The position numbers were made by a program, and so were the translations under genes. Of a DNA stretch of 64,000 nt, positions 48,601-54,748 are shown in pieces. Origin of the DNA: an uncultured Lachnospiraceae bacterium (GTDB taxonomy: Bacteria > Bacillota > Clostridia > Lachnospirales > Lachnospiraceae); assembly GCA_902780405.1 (NCBI GenBank), contig CACZFI010000001.1:372001-436000 (forward strand). Reading direction: 5' to 3'. The notes beneath the pieces were generated by a model that ran no database searches, was not told the origin of the DNA, and saw nothing but the letters and a program-made list of their open reading frames with translations. How positions within the stretch are numbered: position 1 is the stretch's first letter; every line of letters starts with the position of its first letter.

Positions 48601-50525
48601 ACAGAAGCATCCGAACAGGTCACATCGCCGACAAGCGCGTCAATCTGCGAATCATTGTTAATCCATTGTTTGGGCACTTCATCCACAATGGTTGTGCCTG
48701 CGGGAAGCCCGTTCTCGGGCACGGTAAGAACAACCTCCCAGGTAATCGTCTTCGGATCACTCAAAAGGTCTACATTTGTATGTGTCTTACTTATATTCAA
48801 GTCATCGGTGGTCACGCCCGGCTGTGCCGTATGCCATACATTTGCCGGATTATGGCCCTTGTTGTCTGCGATGATGTTGTTGGTATTCTTGGGTGATCCG
48901 TCCGTCACATCCACATAAGCGGAATAGGTGATCTCGTACTTATAGGCCGTATCGTCGTTCAGATTGATGGACCAGCTTCCGTTTGAAGCGGATATGGTCT
49001 CCTCTACCGTAGAGGCGGGTGTATCGGAGCCGGCGGCATACTTCTTGATGGTGCACTTGTTGTCTCCGCCGATACCATAGATTAAGTCAGCCGAGTACTC
49101 ACCCATCGTATCCGTCAACGTTGTATTCTTGATGGGGATCTGTGCGGCCGAGTTATAGGTGACCTTGTAATCGATCTTTCGATATGTGGTATCTCCCACT
49201 TTGACCAAGTCTCCCGCGAAAGCATTCTTGCTGATATCTCCGTAGGTGATACGTCCCTCTTCGGATGTGGTAGCCGTATCCTCCGTGGGATCATCGTCAC
49301 TCTTTACGGTTGCCGTATTCTTGGTCTCGGAAACCGAACCGCTTCCGGCGATCTTGGTCATGTCAAGATCCGCAGAGTAAGTGACGGTAACCGATTCGTT
49401 GTTCATCTTGGGGATATTTACGGTAAATGCATTGCCGTTTTTGGTGACACTTGCACCGGCAGGGTTCGGTGTCAGCGAGATGTCATTGTTCAGTGTTAAA
49501 GCCGTACCTGATACGACATCGTTTAAAACGACATTCTCGTTCAGTCTGGTCGCATCGATCTTGACCGTATAATTGATTTTTCCGTTCGCAAGATCAAGGG
49601 AAGAAGTCTTTGATACTTTCACACTGGAGTCATCATCCACGATGATCGGATAGGTCACCTTTGAACTGAAGGGAAGGCTCGTCACGCCGGCTGAGAAAGA
49701 TGCGTCAAAATCAAAATAGAATCTGACGTTATTAGAACCCTTGATGATATCGTCCGTGGGAAATGTACCGGAGATGACGGTTCGATCGCCGGAAGGAACA
49801 GCCGTGAAATCGGACACATTAAAAACATGTAATCCGTTATCGTCCTCAATCTTGATATTTAACTCATGCAGATACTCCACATTAATACCTGCGGGCAGCG
49901 CATAGGTAAATCTATGATTATCCGGATCCATGTGAAACTGCATGTTCTCATCGGAAGAATCTTCTTCAAAGAACACGTTCATGCGGTAGGTCTTATCTGC
50001 ATCCACCTCCCATGTTACATTCATCGGTGTGGAAGAACCGCTCTCGTAAAGATCTACCTTGGAAAGGAAGTCCTGAATATCATTGGCATCGGCAGATACC
50101 TTCTTGGTCTCTGCGGAAAGATTGCCGTTTAAAAGTTTCATGGCGGAAGATGTATCCACGCCCGGTGCGGCAGTCGTTTCGGATGAGGTGGCATTCGGCT
50201 GCTCCGTCGCTGCCTCCTCTGCTTCTGTATCGTCTGTCTCAGCGACTTCTTCGTCAACAGCTGCATCGTCGGAAGGAAGTTCCGATGCTTCCGTTGTCAC
50301 TTCATTGCTTTGAATCGCTAAATCGTCAGGAACAACATCCTCCTGCACGTCCTCTGCGGTTTCGGTCGAAAAAAGTTCCTCCACCGTTGCGGTTGTGTCC
50401 GCATTTTCCTCTGTCCCTGCGTAAGGGTTGTATGCTACGTTCTCAAGCAGCGTCGTAAGCATCAACGCGCACAAAGCAAGCGCCAGGATGCGTTTTCTCG
50501 TTCGCTTTTTGTTTTTTCCTTTCAT
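39621..50525 (-). CDS. Giant cell-surface adhesin (3,634 aa) with isopeptide-type repeat domains
   Basis: The largest gene here, an uninterrupted frame. Residues 1-34 are a signal peptide (KRTRKRILALALCALML); about 36-125 an acidic Thr/Glu/Ala linker; about 130-1028 a series of beta-rich adhesin-type domains; about 1029-1245 two SpaA/Cna-B-like domains; about 1290-2440 eight FctA-like pilin isopeptide domains, each starting with a TK, SK, KK or EK motif; about 2442-3580 ten SpaA-like domains, most with a Glu-bearing ETxAPxGY-type motif near their end. The C-terminus has EVKTGD, a hydrophobic segment and a basic tail, a sortase-like cell-wall signal without a canonical LPXTG. Lys-Asn-Glu sites in these domains form internal isopeptide bonds. 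The start is ATG 50523-50525 after GGGAGGAAGACATC; 24 more codons upstream overlap the promoter and are rejected. Role in attachment is inferred; no sortase gene is in the window. Confidence 0.9.
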   Translation of the reverse strand: MKGKNKKRTRKRILALALCALMLTTLLENVAYNPYAGTEENADTTATVEELFSTETAEDVQEDVVPDDLAIQSNEVTTEASELPSDDAAVDEEVAETDDTEAEEAATEQPNATSSETTAAPGVDTSSAMKLLNGNLSAETKKVSADANDIQDFLSKVDLYESGSSTPMNVTWEVDADKTYRMNVFFEEDSSDENMQFHMDPDNHRFTYALPAGINVEYLHELNIKIEDDNGLHVFNVSDFTAVPSGDRTVISGTFPTDDIIKGSNNVRFYFDFDASFSAGVTSLPFSSKVTYPIIVDDDSSVKVSKTSSLDLANGKINYTVKIDATRLNENVVLNDVVSGTALTLNNDISLTPNPAGASVTKNGNAFTVNIPKMNNESVTVTYSADLDMTKIAGSGSVSETKNTATVKSDDDPTEDTATTSEEGRITYGDISKNAFAGDLVKVGDTTYRKIDYKVTYNSAAQIPIKNTTLTDTMGEYSADLIYGIGGDNKCTIKKYAAGSDTPASTVEETISASNGSWSINLNDDTAYKYEITYSAYVDVTDGSPKNTNNIIADNKGHNPANVWHTAQPGVTTDDLNISKTHTNVDLLSDPKTITWEVVLTVPENGLPAGTTIVDEVPKQWINNDSQIDALVGDVTCSDASVHISKSEAADHSNFTLTFDNGIANNTGAARDITFTYKTLINETTLASTDLADYYKDHTNRVTVTAGTKTKSDSDSAIAILPYIKKEAVAEESWQGDLNDKRGQGWPVYKFRVILSNPETKPFTLTDTFPGVFKIASGAEYKAPSIYPSDKAGNQLNNPTDITGSVSGGSISIPAGDFAKNGANDYDFYTVVYYLVVKDAAAFASMESAAYTAKDNTVTYKNSVTGPDFGTSSADFTYTSKPITKELINNSASLYTEGGAASVDRNDPSTYPEYKVTINPAGLTINGGAPFSATDQFTNLSLIYTTISVTPSNAGITWDMSGNKITFSDIPDATPVTITYKARIIGTPGADKKIVFSNSFSSAGATDAVVRTADVSAEAGGSGDVKSITIMKYPDGAMNRGLNGAQFALYEGNTPVLWRDTAGAGLAGTPVVVTTGEDNDLDGHSDGDGLARISQQYIPIYESKEGNIHTYRLREIKAPAGYMLDDTDYFFELVTSHNPVYGKDSWQFLNNDILKVRNYKPSIYFTKVGSDNLTKGLPGAEFTLYGAKSDGTVDTANVVATATSDANGKVNFKDLNVAASGETIFFVKETGAPSDDYNIDANYYKVTYSYDAEGNIVMNAEDPRVGDGGLFVDTLKTGERTGSVNVSVTKYFNGYSDNVPVSLEDKFRFSIGEITVADGEAALAGASIPAVSATDDFTFDDTTKTYKTSITYRYIEGGALTLGDHYYVIKEEPSGFANIIDDPTTYLMKVTLAEDGTDPEKLTVSKTTYFYRSGAAAIEQPEVVFDNHSKPVTWSPEVTKTLYNATTGAYVNFPAGKYSFSLQETTASTKHGTAEDTQASVYADASTVPEDGGKAHFAPITYTCDDVGKTFTYTVTENRPSDPEVKIDDSYADSYNVSVSIDVDQSGNIVVTPAYERENTGGTSPADAITFKNTRTEKEGSFIPEVSKLLDGKSDMNGLSFDFSIYSVDDPAVTTENAARTSTNLTWIETKSTGSTNTVTFDTIDYSTATGPVPATYFYKIVEDPKADYAGNIAFDEGCVIVKVTVDRPATGDALDVNATYTYFPVSGLALANHKIFNNETVSEQKLSFAAKKTLSNAALEANQFTFILENRDTTNELPAGGIKVKNDASGNVLFQNALTFDENDIGNTYKFTLREDQSEEGYKYDESYYEIDVTVERNETDGSIVCHTVYYKVKGTDRTKIYDSANPSYSTSVMSFVNERDFKDAQVEIKVKKILKDTHNTGVSLDNNHFTFRIVEVDSDSAGASEIAGTEKTVTTTNGTGIATVFEKTFKEADLGGASSLLKYYRITEVDNSSSEPGFSYSDATYTVKMNLVKNASTGEILVTQLNCIRGENKDSYTGVMDQNTRVYSFNKPFEFTNEVKVGTLTLSAEKSMKASDVPLNGGEFTFTARRVTSKDAAGRATAYGESVTAENAATGTGGSAPVAFAFDKYYTKDDVTASASAPYTYEITEAVGDTTKYIFDNTVYYADVVFGYNSSGEIVPINISYYTIDQADQRVEKTSVSFANEIIKNTSFAPSATKQLADHASGDPIAMGDGMFSFRIGTAYDGTAVSGVIETVPNLSNGSVAFSANYYSTTDLGDAPYRDYVYYVQEDVKTGAMYNGYHFDPAVYKITVRVEKDATNGDLTATPTYEKTTDGSTYTNASEIVFRNTIETSNLTAWPIYISKTIPGNDAPGVTYSFDVQQVNGAAGTGTIGDVVTVNSVPATGMAEFSATLANNTDYFFKINEKDTGVDGVTYDGNTYIIKVRSDGNTPQTWIVNRNGVETTAPELYTGGLVFTNHISIGLNKTDAYGNGIDGATMRVLDADGNVVRVSGAASDGSFTSSASADTELTDLAVGEIYTFEEVKAPYGFEKAAPLYFKIEGANGAYKLFAGADAASMTERSGLTLSMIDRSKSIAIKKTDTAGNLLSGAKFDITTVSGASVLSNITVPVTGVIAVPVMKDDGTARLEQDTVYKLVETAAPTGYDLAAPVFFKLDSDNFLYTGSSATNLARVTGTTPDTIAVTDASKKLAVIKSDEDGNRVAGARLSIEGINNTSLIGNETYVRFNTAGATDKTFELVDFTDGGQYMLSEVSAPGGYDKAESIRFKRSGDTILIDADKNGSFETDATDATGAIAITMTDYKTSKIYVRKVGLDDRNTLLAGATLSIKSADGTKVVDEAFVTNGTAPKEFLSSQFDKNRDYVLREIGAPNGYSVSDISVTFRVTETGKVEVKNAAGQYVTSNMGTDELAGLTAVNTLTLVDMKQFQISKVAVTGGPELPGAKIEIRVGDTATVHKSADGRDLKWTSGSAPKNMDLADFVMGQVYTLHETTAPNGYDVAEDIRFMIDNNGRVLVEDASGNFVARDRVVMVDAPAIVKFSKKDMTNGDELPGARITITDTAGRTASDKNGRAMSWISTDTPHEISADNFAPGKVYKMTEITAPTGFEVAESIFFTVERDAQGKYIVLAGATEAALSDTGNRTVEMQDRHKSIKVKISKTDITGETEVSGARLELYDETGTLVHGWTSKSGGSAGTHAEEFDIDLANTAAGMLVPGKTYTLKETVAPNGYQLTTDTTFTLKADGSIDASATTADYSVAPDGTVLILVRDSITSLNFTKYGYPYESCAEGGDQPVALRGVEFSIYETTAVGDAPGQQVSTMVSNRFGVVSLDMIPKGTYAIKETGALSGFIADEHIYYAVVDDDPFEGLLNADGSKVSGNRLVNDQPRTDFTFTKVSERDEAKKLSGSTYGLYKTDDTGTETLIAIEVTDDKGVITFKGLLPERKYLVRELASPDGYYISKHPIEFTYEYKNGKVQFKDGSPTDGAGTVKIVNGQLVWLEPSVVVSFLKTDMSDHALPGAKLCVYDSTNQIVKDQNGDDLIWTSTDKPIEVADCFNDGETYRLVEMSAPDGYEIAEAVSFTIPSEGVGPGEGKVISVSMKDEKTKPASPTDTNEVKTGDMAPVKMIFGLMIVTAMGIVLLFLHGRKKKGIPLIILPKR
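39790..43205 (-). repeat. Ten SpaA/Cna-B-like repeat domains in the adhesin
   Basis: Protein repeats of about 105-120 residues starting near 43200, 42855, 42515, 42165, 41810, 41480, 41130, 40765, 40425 and 40090. Each begins with a Lys in a KTD, KSD, KVG, TKY or KKD setting and ends with an ExxAPxGY-type motif (EEVKAPYGF, ETAAPTGY, EVSAPGGY, EIGAPNGY, ETTAPNGY, EITAPTGF, ETVAPNGY, ETGALSGF, ELASPDGY, EMSAPDGY). They differ too much to be recent copies. Confidence 0.8.
43206..46660 (-). repeat. Eight pilin-type (FctA-like) isopeptide repeat domains in the adhesin
   Basis: Protein repeats of about 115-160 residues with starts near 46655, 46205, 45770, 45330, 44910, 44430, 43990 and 43550. Entry motifs are VTKYFNG, VTKTLYN, VSKLLDG, AKKTLSN, VKKILKD, AEKSMKA, ATKQLAD and ISKTIPG, followed by an FxF strand, a Y-containing E-x strand and a FxN ending typical of streptococcal pilin linkage domains. 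Confidence 0.8.
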
Positions 50526-50595
50526 GATGTCTTCCTCCCGATTGTAATACTCTCTATAGCAACTTTTATCCCATATTAACCCACTATGTCTTAAC

Positions 50596-50624
50596 ATAAT
50601 ATCACAATTTTGATATTATTTCAA
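50596..50624 (-). promoter_or_regulatory. Adhesin promoter with internal palindrome
   Basis: TTGAAA (50619-50624), 17-bp spacer and TATTAT (50596-50601) on the minus strand, 71 bp upstream of the adhesin start. AATATCA (50598-50604), six bases and TGATATT (50611-50617) form a perfect inverted repeat that covers the spacer and part of the -10, a likely operator. Confidence 0.7.
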
Positions 50625-50668
50625 ACCAAAAAGAGCCGAAAAATTTCGAATTTATGCCATTTTTCGGC
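50625..50668 (-). terminator. Intrinsic terminator after the phosphatase gene
   Basis: A ten-bp stem (50635-50644 with 50659-50668, 14-base loop) followed on the minus strand by TCTTTTTGG. It separates the phosphatase unit from the adhesin promoter. Confidence 0.78.
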
Positions 50669-50718
50669 CCATACACTATCTTGTGTCGGTTTACAATAAA
50701 GTATCTATATGTTGTTTT

Positions 50719-51366
50719 TTATGTTGTGATCAGTGAAAAAAGGTCCTCCGGGTTTTCGGCAAAAACCTTCGCTCCGTGTGAAATCAGGAACTCCCTGTCC
50801 CGAAATCCCCAGAGTACGGCAATTGCGTCAAGTCCTGCATTCTCTGCCGTTTTCAGATCCACGTCCGAATCTCCGATGTATACGGCACTGCTTCCGGATA
50901 TATGAAGATTGCTTAATACTTCATATACGGAATCCGGAGCCGGTTTAAGCGCAATCCCTTCCCGGCCTCCTACAGAGAAATCAAAAAGACCGGGGAAGTA
51001 CTCTTCCACAAGTGCCTGAACACCGTAATCCGGCTTGTTCGATACACAGGCCGTCCGAACACCGGCTGCGCGAAGTTTCCTGATCACCTCGGGAATCCCT
51101 TCGTACGCCTTTGTATGGTCCTTGCTATGTAGTTTATAGAAATGATCAAAGGCCTCGTGTACATTTCTTTTGTCCGTCTCGCTTGCGCCCTCCGGTACGG
51201 CACGCTCCACAAGCTTCACGATGCCGTTTCCGACAAAACGTCTGACTTCATCCAGACTGCGCTCCGGAAACCCCTCCACGTGAAGTGCATAGTTGATGGC
51301 CAGTTTTAAATCCTCCAGCGTGTCGAGGATGGTTCCGTCCATGTCAAAAATTGCTAATTGATACAT
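50719..51366 (-). CDS. HAD family hydrolase, phosphoglycolate phosphatase-like
   Basis: A 215-residue HAD phosphatase with a cap domain. Motif I FDMDGTILD at residue 7, motif II in VSNKPD near 110, Lys in ALKPAPDSV near 143 and motif IV YIGDSDVDLKTA near 165. The start is ATG 51364-51366 (MYQLAIFDMDGT) with AGGAG six bases before. Closest to the Gph group, but HAD specificity cannot be read from motifs. It sits 13 bp downstream of the tsf terminator, with the ribosome binding site directly after the T run, so it depends on read-through. Confidence 0.88.
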   Translation of the reverse strand: MYQLAIFDMDGTILDTLEDLKLAINYALHVEGFPERSLDEVRRFVGNGIVKLVERAVPEGASETDKRNVHEAFDHFYKLHSKDHTKAYEGIPEVIRKLRAAGVRTACVSNKPDYGVQALVEEYFPGLFDFSVGGREGIALKPAPDSVYEVLSNLHISGSSAVYIGDSDVDLKTAENAGLDAIAVLWGFRDREFLISHGAKVFAENPEDLFSLITT

Positions 51367-51378
51367 ATCTTTCTCCTG

Positions 51379-51411
51379 CAAAAAAGGGAGTAATGCCCAG
51401 GCATTACTCCC
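51379..51411 (-). terminator. Intrinsic terminator after tsf
   Basis: A stem of at least ten bp (51386-51395 with 51402-51411) followed on the minus strand by six T, 13 bp upstream of the phosphatase start codon. Confidence 0.88.
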
Positions 51412-51432
51412 CTCTCTTATAAACCGAACGAA

Positions 51433-52530
51433 TTAAGCGTTCATCTGAGCAGCAACCTCTGCTGCGAAATCCTCGTTCTTCTTCTCAAGACCTTCGCCTG
51501 TCTCATAACGAACAAACTTGGTGATCTTGAACTCGGGATCTACGGTCTTTAAGTAGGCAGCAACTGTCTGCTTGCTGTCCTCAGCCTTAACGTAAGCCTG
51601 ATCCATAAGGCAGATCTCCTTGAGCTTCTTGCTTACACGACCCTCTACAAGACCGGAGAAGATCTTATCGCTTGCGTAGGAATCCTTGGCAGCGATTGCC
51701 TCCTGTGCAAGTGTAGCTGCAGCTTCCTTGGAAAGGAAGTTGAAGAGGAAGTTCATATTGCTCTTCTTCTCTTCGTAGATAGCGATATCCTCATCACTCC
51801 AAAGCTTCTCGGAGCAAGCCTTGTCGATCAGCTTCTGAAGGATCGGCTTCGGAAGGGAAGCGGGATCATTTAAGGAGCTGTCTACGGTAACCTCTCTGAT
51901 GTTCGCGAGCTCGTCTGCAGAGATCTCATCTCTGGAAACGTACTGAGGATTCATAGCAGCGATCTGCATGGCAATGTTCTTCATTGCCTCTTTGATGTCG
52001 TCAGTGTTCTTGTCGGAGTTAGACTCTACAAGTACGCCGATCTTACCGCCTGCATGGATGTAAGATACAACGGAGCCTGCTGCATTTACCTTCTCGAAAC
52101 GACGAATGGTAAGCTTCTCGCCGATCTTTGCAATCATAGCCTTGTGATGCTCGTCTACGGTTACGGAAGGATCGATTATGCTCTTTGCAGCAAGGAAAGC
52201 ATCCATGTCTGCATAATCGCCGCCGTTGATCTGGTCAGCAAGACCCTTTACATAGGTCTGGAATACATCGTTCTTTGCAACGAAGTCAGTCTCGGAATTC
52301 ACCTCGATGATGGTTGCGGTCTTGGCATCATCAGATACTGCAGCAACTACGATACCCTCTGCAGCAATTCTGCTTGCCTTCTTCTCTGCGGTTGCAAGTC
52401 CCTTCTTCTTGAGGAACTCTACAGCCTTATCAAAATCACCGTCGCACTCGGTAAGAGCCTTCTTACAGTCCATCATACCTGCGCCGGACATCTCTCTTAA
52501 CTTCTTAACGTCAGCAGCTGTAATAGCCAT
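51433..52530 (-). CDS. tsf: Elongation factor Ts
   Basis: Nucleotide exchange factor for EF-Tu. The N-terminal domain (1-55: VKKLREMSGAGMMDCKKAL) and the TDFVAKN motif near residue 81 are standard. At 365 residues it is longer than the usual 280-310: between about 214 and 290 there is extra helical sequence (PILQKLIDKACSEKLW, FLFNFLSKEAAATL) before VEGRVSKKLKEICLMDQ resumes the family pattern. It is 20 bp after rpsB and followed by a strong terminator. pyrH and frr, which commonly follow, are not here. Confidence 0.95.
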   Translation of the reverse strand: MAITAADVKKLREMSGAGMMDCKKALTECDGDFDKAVEFLKKKGLATAEKKASRIAAEGIVVAAVSDDAKTATIIEVNSETDFVAKNDVFQTYVKGLADQINGGDYADMDAFLAAKSIIDPSVTVDEHHKAMIAKIGEKLTIRRFEKVNAAGSVVSYIHAGGKIGVLVESNSDKNTDDIKEAMKNIAMQIAAMNPQYVSRDEISADELANIREVTVDSSLNDPASLPKPILQKLIDKACSEKLWSDEDIAIYEEKKSNMNFLFNFLSKEAAATLAQEAIAAKDSYASDKIFSGLVEGRVSKKLKEICLMDQAYVKAEDSKQTVAAYLKTVDPEFKITKFVRYETGEGLEKKNEDFAAEVAAQMNA

Positions 52531-52550
52531 GCCTAAAATCCTCCTATCAA

Positions 52551-53297
52551 TTAAGCCTCTGTCTCTTCTGCATCTGCTGCAGCAGACTCAGCCTCTTCCT
52601 CGGTTCCTGCGTCCTGTCCCTGGTTTGCCTCGATAACAGCGTCTGCCATCTTGCTTACGATAAGCTTAACTGCACGGATTGCATCATCGTTTCCGGGGAT
52701 TACATAATCGAGCTCTTCGGGATCGCAGTTGGTATCAGCGATACCTACAAGGGGAATACCGAGCTTGTGAGCTTCCATTACGCAGTTTCTCTCCTTGCGG
52801 GGATCTACGATAAAGATCATATCGGGAATCTTCTTCATATCCTTGATTCCGCCTAAGTTCTTCTGAAGCTTGTCCATCTCCTTGCGTATCTCGATAACTT
52901 CCTTCTTGGGAAGTACATCAAATGTACCGTCTGCTTCCATAGCCTCATACTTGCGAAGCTTCTCGATACGTGTACGGATGGTGGTGAAGTTGGTCAGCAT
53001 ACCGCCGAGCCATCTCTCGTTCACATAGAACATGCCGCAACGCTCTGCCTCGGTACGAATGGAATCCTGAGCCTGCTTCTTGGTACCTACGAAGAGGATC
53101 TTACCGCCGTTTGCAACACAGTCCATGATTGCCTTGTAAGCGTCATCAACCATGCCTACGGACTTCTGAAGATCGATGATGTAGATGCCGTTACGCTCTG
53201 TGTAGATGTACGGAGCCATCTTAGGGTTCCATCTTCTGGTCTGATGTCCGAAATGAACACCTGCTTCAAGTAACTGTTTCATTGAAATTACGCTCAT
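52551..53297 (-). CDS. rpsB: 30S ribosomal protein S2
   Basis: A 248-residue S2: [35 protein letters not shown] start, [18 protein letters not shown] near 75, [23 protein letters not shown] near 190. The Glu/Ala-rich tail (about 228-248) is acidic. It has its own promoter and a long structured leader, and begins the rpsB-tsf unit. Confidence 0.97.
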   Translation of the reverse strand: MSVISMKQLLEAGVHFGHQTRRWNPKMAPYIYTERNGIYIIDLQKSVGMVDDAYKAIMDCVANGGKILFVGTKKQAQDSIRTEAERCGMFYVNERWLGGMLTNFTTIRTRIEKLRKYEAMEADGTFDVLPKKEVIEIRKEMDKLQKNLGGIKDMKKIPDMIFIVDPRKERNCVMEAHKLGIPLVGIADTNCDPEELDYVIPGNDDAIRAVKLIVSKMADAVIEANQGQDAGTEEEAESAAADAEETEA

Positions 53298-53421
53298 AAC
53301 TTACCTCCTGGTTATGCTTCTGGGGGCATCTTCCTTACGGAACCGAATACAAACCGCGAGAGCGCGCGGCACCGCGTATCCATCAGCCCACATGTATAGT
53401 TTCTGCTGTGAGACCACAGCG
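53298..53421 (-). ncRNA. Structured 5' leader of rpsB, possible S2 autoregulatory element
   Basis: About 125 bases from transcription start to the ATG. Perfect hairpins: GCTGTG-GTCT-CACAGC near the 5' end and CCGCG-CGCTCT-CGCGG in the middle, enclosed by GATAC and GTATTC-like flanks. Ribosomal protein operons often carry such leaders, but I cannot assign a known class by eye. Confidence 0.5.
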
Positions 53422-53427
53422 AAGGAT

Positions 53428-53456
53428 ATTTTAGCACAAAAAAAGGGCTAATTCAA
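53428..53456 (-). promoter_or_regulatory. Sigma-A promoter of rpsB, -35 inside a terminator loop
   Basis: TTGAAT (53451-53456), 17-bp spacer and TAAAAT (53428-53433) on the minus strand. The -35 forms most of the loop of the terminator of the preceding operon. Confidence 0.8.
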
Positions 53457-53469
53457 GCCCCTTTTTTTG
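53437..53469 (-). terminator. Intrinsic terminator of the fliA/chemotaxis operon
   Basis: A stem AAAAAAAGGGGCT / AGCCCTTTTTTT on the minus strand, with the loop carrying TTGAAT. Seven T follow. It directly follows the MltG-like gene. Confidence 0.85.
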
Positions 53470-53470
53470 T

Positions 53471-54064
53471 CTATTCACCTTCGGTCGTGAGCTGCTTTGC
53501 AATCTCCTCGTAAGTCATGGCATTGTTAAACTCGGAAGTATTGATCTTGATATCTGTTGCGTATCCCTTTTCATTCAGGAATGCATCAAACTTCTCTGCG
53601 TCATCCACGATGCCGGCGTCTGCAAGAAGCTCGGCAACCGTAGAGGAATCCATACCGGAGGTTACGGTGATCTTCGCTTTCACAGTTCCCTTCTTCTCGG
53701 TGGTTGCTTCCGTGGTACCTGCTTCCGTGGTGCCTGCCTCGGTTGTGCTGTCCGTCGACGCCTGTGTCGTAGACTCCGTGGTCTTTCCGGCCTCGGTGGA
53801 AGAAACGGTCTTGGTATCTCCGGTTTCCGTGGAAGCTACGGTCTTGGTATTGGTGGAAACAGGCTCTGCTGTGGTGGGACCATCGTCATCGATCAGGTCC
53901 GTGGGTGTTGCGCCGTCGAAATGCATACCGAGTTCTCCCGCACGTTCGATCACCTGCTTGTCTGTCATCTTATAACTGCCGGAGGTAAGATAAGCCACCA
54001 GCATGATCACGGCGCCGAGGATCATACCTGCGCCAAGTCCTCTTAAGAAATGCTTTGTATTCAT
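53471..54064 (-). CDS. Membrane-anchored protein with Thr-rich linker and MltG-like C-terminal region
   Basis: A 197-residue protein. One membrane segment at about 9-28, then a Thr/Ser/Glu/Ala linker (about 55-130) with TEAG repeats, then a globular part (about 130-195) whose pattern VTSGMDSSTVAELLADAGIV and MTYEEIAKQLT resembles the LysM-like N-terminal domain of the cell-wall lytic transglycosylase MltG. The catalytic domain is missing, so no enzyme activity is expected. The ATG overlaps the stop of the DUF6115-like gene as TAATG. It is the last gene of the fliA operon. I do not know its role. Confidence 0.65.
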   Translation of the reverse strand: MNTKHFLRGLGAGMILGAVIMLVAYLTSGSYKMTDKQVIERAGELGMHFDGATPTDLIDDDGPTTAEPVSTNTKTVASTETGDTKTVSSTEAGKTTESTTQASTDSTTEAGTTEAGTTEATTEKKGTVKAKITVTSGMDSSTVAELLADAGIVDDAEKFDAFLNEKGYATDIKINTSEFNNAMTYEEIAKQLTTEGE

Positions 54065-54726
54065 TATTTTGTCTCTCCCTGATATAAGTCTACTACAAGC
54101 TTTACTTCACCGACGCCAAGTCCCAGGTGCTTCGCGATCTCTAAGATAGAAAGTCCAGACTTGTGCATCTCAAGGATCACATCCTTGCTGCTGTCAAGTT
54201 CTTCCACCTTCTCCTCGGAATTCTCATCAGCTTCTGCCTGCTTCAGGCTTTCATCGATTTCCTTGATCTCTTCCTCGAGCGCGTCGTCTCTTTTTTTTTC
54301 CGCTGTATTGGTTTTGGTGTTACTGACATACTCCTCGACGTCTTTTTTGACGTCATCCACCATATTGGCTATGGTCATCAGTTCCTTCTGCTTATCGGAG
54401 AGCATATTGTAGAGGAACATTACCTCACTGTGATTCTTCTCGATCTCCTCATTCACCGTAACCGCATAATCGCCGAGGGCCAGGGTCTTTTCGTTGACGA
54501 TTTCGGCAAATTTGCCTTCGATCTCGGCAAGACGACTGTCGATCTTCTCGTTCATGTAATCGGTGATCAGCTTGTCGATGGCAGCCTTGTCTGCCTCGGA
54601 AAGCTCATCCGGAATCTCCGCAAGCTTCTCCTCTCTCATATCCGCCGAGAACTTCTCGCTGACGAAAAAGCTGCAGAAGATGAAGATTAATCCCAGTGCT
54701 GTAAGAAATATAACTGTTCCTGACAT
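54064..54726 (-). CDS. DUF6115-like membrane-anchored coiled-coil protein
   Basis: A 220-residue protein with one N-terminal membrane segment (residues 4-24), a long helical, acidic coiled-coil region (about 30-175), and a C-terminal helix-turn-helix-like part ILEMHKSGLSILEIAKHLGLGVGEVKLVVDLYQ (about 185-216). The family assignment to DUF6115 rests on this pattern and its place near flagellar genes, so it is tentative. It overlaps the following gene. Confidence 0.6.
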   Translation of the reverse strand: MSGTVIFLTALGLIFIFCSFFVSEKFSADMREEKLAEIPDELSEADKAAIDKLITDYMNEKIDSRLAEIEGKFAEIVNEKTLALGDYAVTVNEEIEKNHSEVMFLYNMLSDKQKELMTIANMVDDVKKDVEEYVSNTKTNTAEKKRDDALEEEIKEIDESLKQAEADENSEEKVEELDSSKDVILEMHKSGLSILEIAKHLGLGVGEVKLVVDLYQGETK

Positions 54727-54748
54727 GTTGTTTCAAACCTCTCTTTGA

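Noticed and set aside
50526..50597. 24-codon N-terminal extension of the adhesin
   Set aside because: It includes the promoter -10 region and has no ribosome binding site; the signal peptide starts cleanly at 50525.
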